NCBI GenBank assembly: GCA_031289285.1
Contig: JAITPT010000258.1
Coordinates: forward strand, 1 to 6,757
Reading direction: 5' to 3'
Length of the DNA: 6,757 bases
Source of the DNA: Puniceicoccales bacterium
Lineage (GTDB): Bacteria; Verrucomicrobiota; Verrucomicrobiia; Opitutales; UBA953
A program made the position numbers and the translations under genes. The notes under the pieces were generated by a model. The model was not told the origin of the DNA. It saw only the letters and a program-made list of their open reading frames with translations, and did not search any database. Below, piece by piece: positions 6,166 to 6,757 of this stretch (its first letter is position 1; the number at the start of each line of letters is the position of its first letter).

Positions 6166-6340
6166 AAATCGGCGGACAAAAAGCACGGAAAAACAAAAAC
6201 GGTCAAACATAAAAATGGCGGGAGTGTAGCGGCAGACTCCGAGCCGCAGGCGACATCGGACATCCTGCCTGTGTCTGTGTCGGTGGTGCCGTCGCCACTG
6301 GCGACGCTTCTGCCACCGCACTCCATAAAAAAGTTTGCCA
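6166..6340 (-). promoter_or_regulatory. Upstream region of the tricorn gene
   Basis: This stretch should hold the tricorn promoter. Read on the minus strand, TACACT (6223-6228) could be a -10 box giving a leader of roughly 50 bases to the ATG at 6165. No good -35 hexamer is present 16-18 bases upstream of it, so this is weak. A purine-rich ribosome site is also missing before the ATG; the sequence there is TTTGTCCGCCGATTT. The region ends at the inverted-repeat element at 6341. Confidence 0.25.
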
Positions 6341-6449
6341 CCTTTGAACCTAAGAACGGCAGTTAATGCGGGCGGTTTTGCGCAATCTTTTGGACGTCTG
6401 CTGCTTGCGCAAACCCATCCCGCTGAACAGCCGTTCTTAGGTTCAAAGG
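6341..6449. mobile_element. Two-armed palindromic element, internally deleted copy
   Basis: The outer 24 bases at each end (6341-6364 and 6426-6449) are inverted repeats with one mismatch, beginning CCTTTGAACCTAAGAACGGC. The left arm here equals the right arm of the 1250-1416 element and vice versa, so this is the same element in opposite orientation. Its centre lacks 69 bp, including the central hairpin. The breakpoints correspond to two GCAAG words in the longer copy (1285-1289 and 1354-1358), which indicates deletion between short direct repeats. It lies about 175 bp upstream of the tricorn start codon. Confidence 0.75.
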
Positions 6450-6450
6450 C

Positions 6451-6478
6451 AATTAAAAGGCAGCCATTTTTTCTACTT
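6451..6478. repeat. 28-bp direct repeat, first copy
   Basis: The 28 bases beginning AATTAAAAGGCAGCC and ending TTTTTTCTACTT recur without mismatch at 6730-6757. The copy begins right after the palindromic element ending at 6449, but is not part of it because the other copy lacks that neighbour. The following bases are GACCCC. Confidence 0.85.
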
Positions 6479-6583
6479 GACCCCGATTCAGTTCGTGCAG
6501 TTTTCCCTCGCAGCGCCTACCACGTGACCACCACAAGATTACACCAACACACGCACCACAGGCATCAGGTGACCCGATAGTCT

Positions 6584-6599
6584 CGCCCCATGCGGGGCG
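6584..6599 (+). terminator. GC-rich hairpin, possible terminator
   Basis: CGCCCC-ATGC-GGGGCG is a perfect 6-bp stem with a four-base loop, followed on the plus strand by TTGTTGCGTT rather than a clean T-run. It resembles an intrinsic terminator, but no gene lies just upstream on the plus strand, so it could equally be part of a non-coding RNA or another short palindromic repeat. Confidence 0.35.
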
Positions 6600-6729
6600 T
6601 TGTTGCGTTCGAGTTCCCACTCAAAGTAGCGAGGAAGTATGTTTTTCGGACATGCAGATTTTTTTGGGAAGTGCTTAGAAAATCATGCACTTACAACGCA
6701 ACAGACATTTGGCCTGCTTGCCTCGCCCG

Positions 6730-6757
6730 AATTAAAAGGCAGCCATTTTTTCTACTT
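6730..6757. repeat. 28-bp direct repeat, second copy, cut by the window end
   Basis: This is an exact match to 6451-6478, starting 279 bases later and running to the last base of the window, so the repeat may be longer. The bases before the two copies differ (AAAGGC against CGCCCG), so the left boundary is sharp. Confidence 0.85.

Larger units (their letters stand above)
6450..6757. other. Gene-free right end
   Basis: No credible gene is visible on either strand. The segment holds a 28-bp direct repeat at both ends (6451-6478 and 6730-6757), the hairpin at 6584-6599, and a 9-bp inverted pair TGTTGCGTT (6601-6609) and AACGCAACA (6695-6703). The sequence around 6640-6700 is AT-richer than its surroundings. 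It could contain the promoter or non-coding end of something beyond the window. Confidence 0.4.

Noticed and set aside
5367..6341. Minus-strand open frame of 324 residues overlapping the tricorn start
   Set aside because: Same strand but another frame, Ser/Pro/Arg-rich, and it overlaps the signal peptide and first propeller, which are clearly coding.
6607..6625. GTTCGAGTTCC resembling a tRNA T-loop
   Set aside because: No 5-bp T-stem can form around it, and no acceptor or anticodon arms are found nearby.

Overview
The window is a GC-rich bacterial segment with one large intact gene, one small intact gene, and an unusually dense set of palindromic, inverted and direct repeats. I read it as a chromosomal segment with a repeat-rich accessory stretch. 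The organism is uncertain. The exported tricorn-type peptidase, the absence of clear Shine-Dalgarno sites and the GTCCC-N3-GGGAC palindromes would fit Verrucomicrobiota (perhaps Opitutales) or a related phylum. This is a low-confidence guess from general style, not from a marker gene.

Layout. Bases 1-480 hold no gene I can recognise. Bases 513-756 look like the remains of a coding sequence that changes frame near base 630 and runs into a palindromic repeat (757-831). A non-autonomous, MITE-like element follows at 832-1199. It has 60-nt imperfect terminal inverted repeats and carries two facing copies of a palindrome module. A second, unrelated inverted-repeat element lies at 1250-1416. A 198-residue protein with SLOG/Rossmann-like motifs is encoded at 1510-2106 (+). 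It is followed by three copies of a 34-nt terminator-like hairpin unit, two of them inside a ~100-bp duplicated module (2143-2433), and then by a strong bidirectional terminator (2453-2481).

Bases 2593-6165 (-) encode a 1190-residue exported tricorn-type protease (two PD40 beta-propellers, C1, PDZ, S41 catalytic domain). It is convergent with the small gene, and the terminator at 2453-2481 lies between them. Beyond its start are a second, shortened copy of the 1250-1416 element (6341-6449) and a gene-free end carrying a 28-bp direct repeat that reaches the window edge.

How the parts relate. The two genes are convergent and probably independent. The tricorn protein should trim oligopeptides in the periplasm. 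The small protein probably binds a nucleotide or nucleotide-like ligand, but its job is unknown. The most interesting signals are in the repeats: a two-armed element family present in full-length (1250-1416), internally deleted (6341-6449) and single-arm (2545-2576) forms, with the last two bracketing the tricorn gene in inverted orientation. The other is the hairpin array downstream of the SLOG-like gene. I see no clear defence operon, CRISPR array, tRNA or rRNA.
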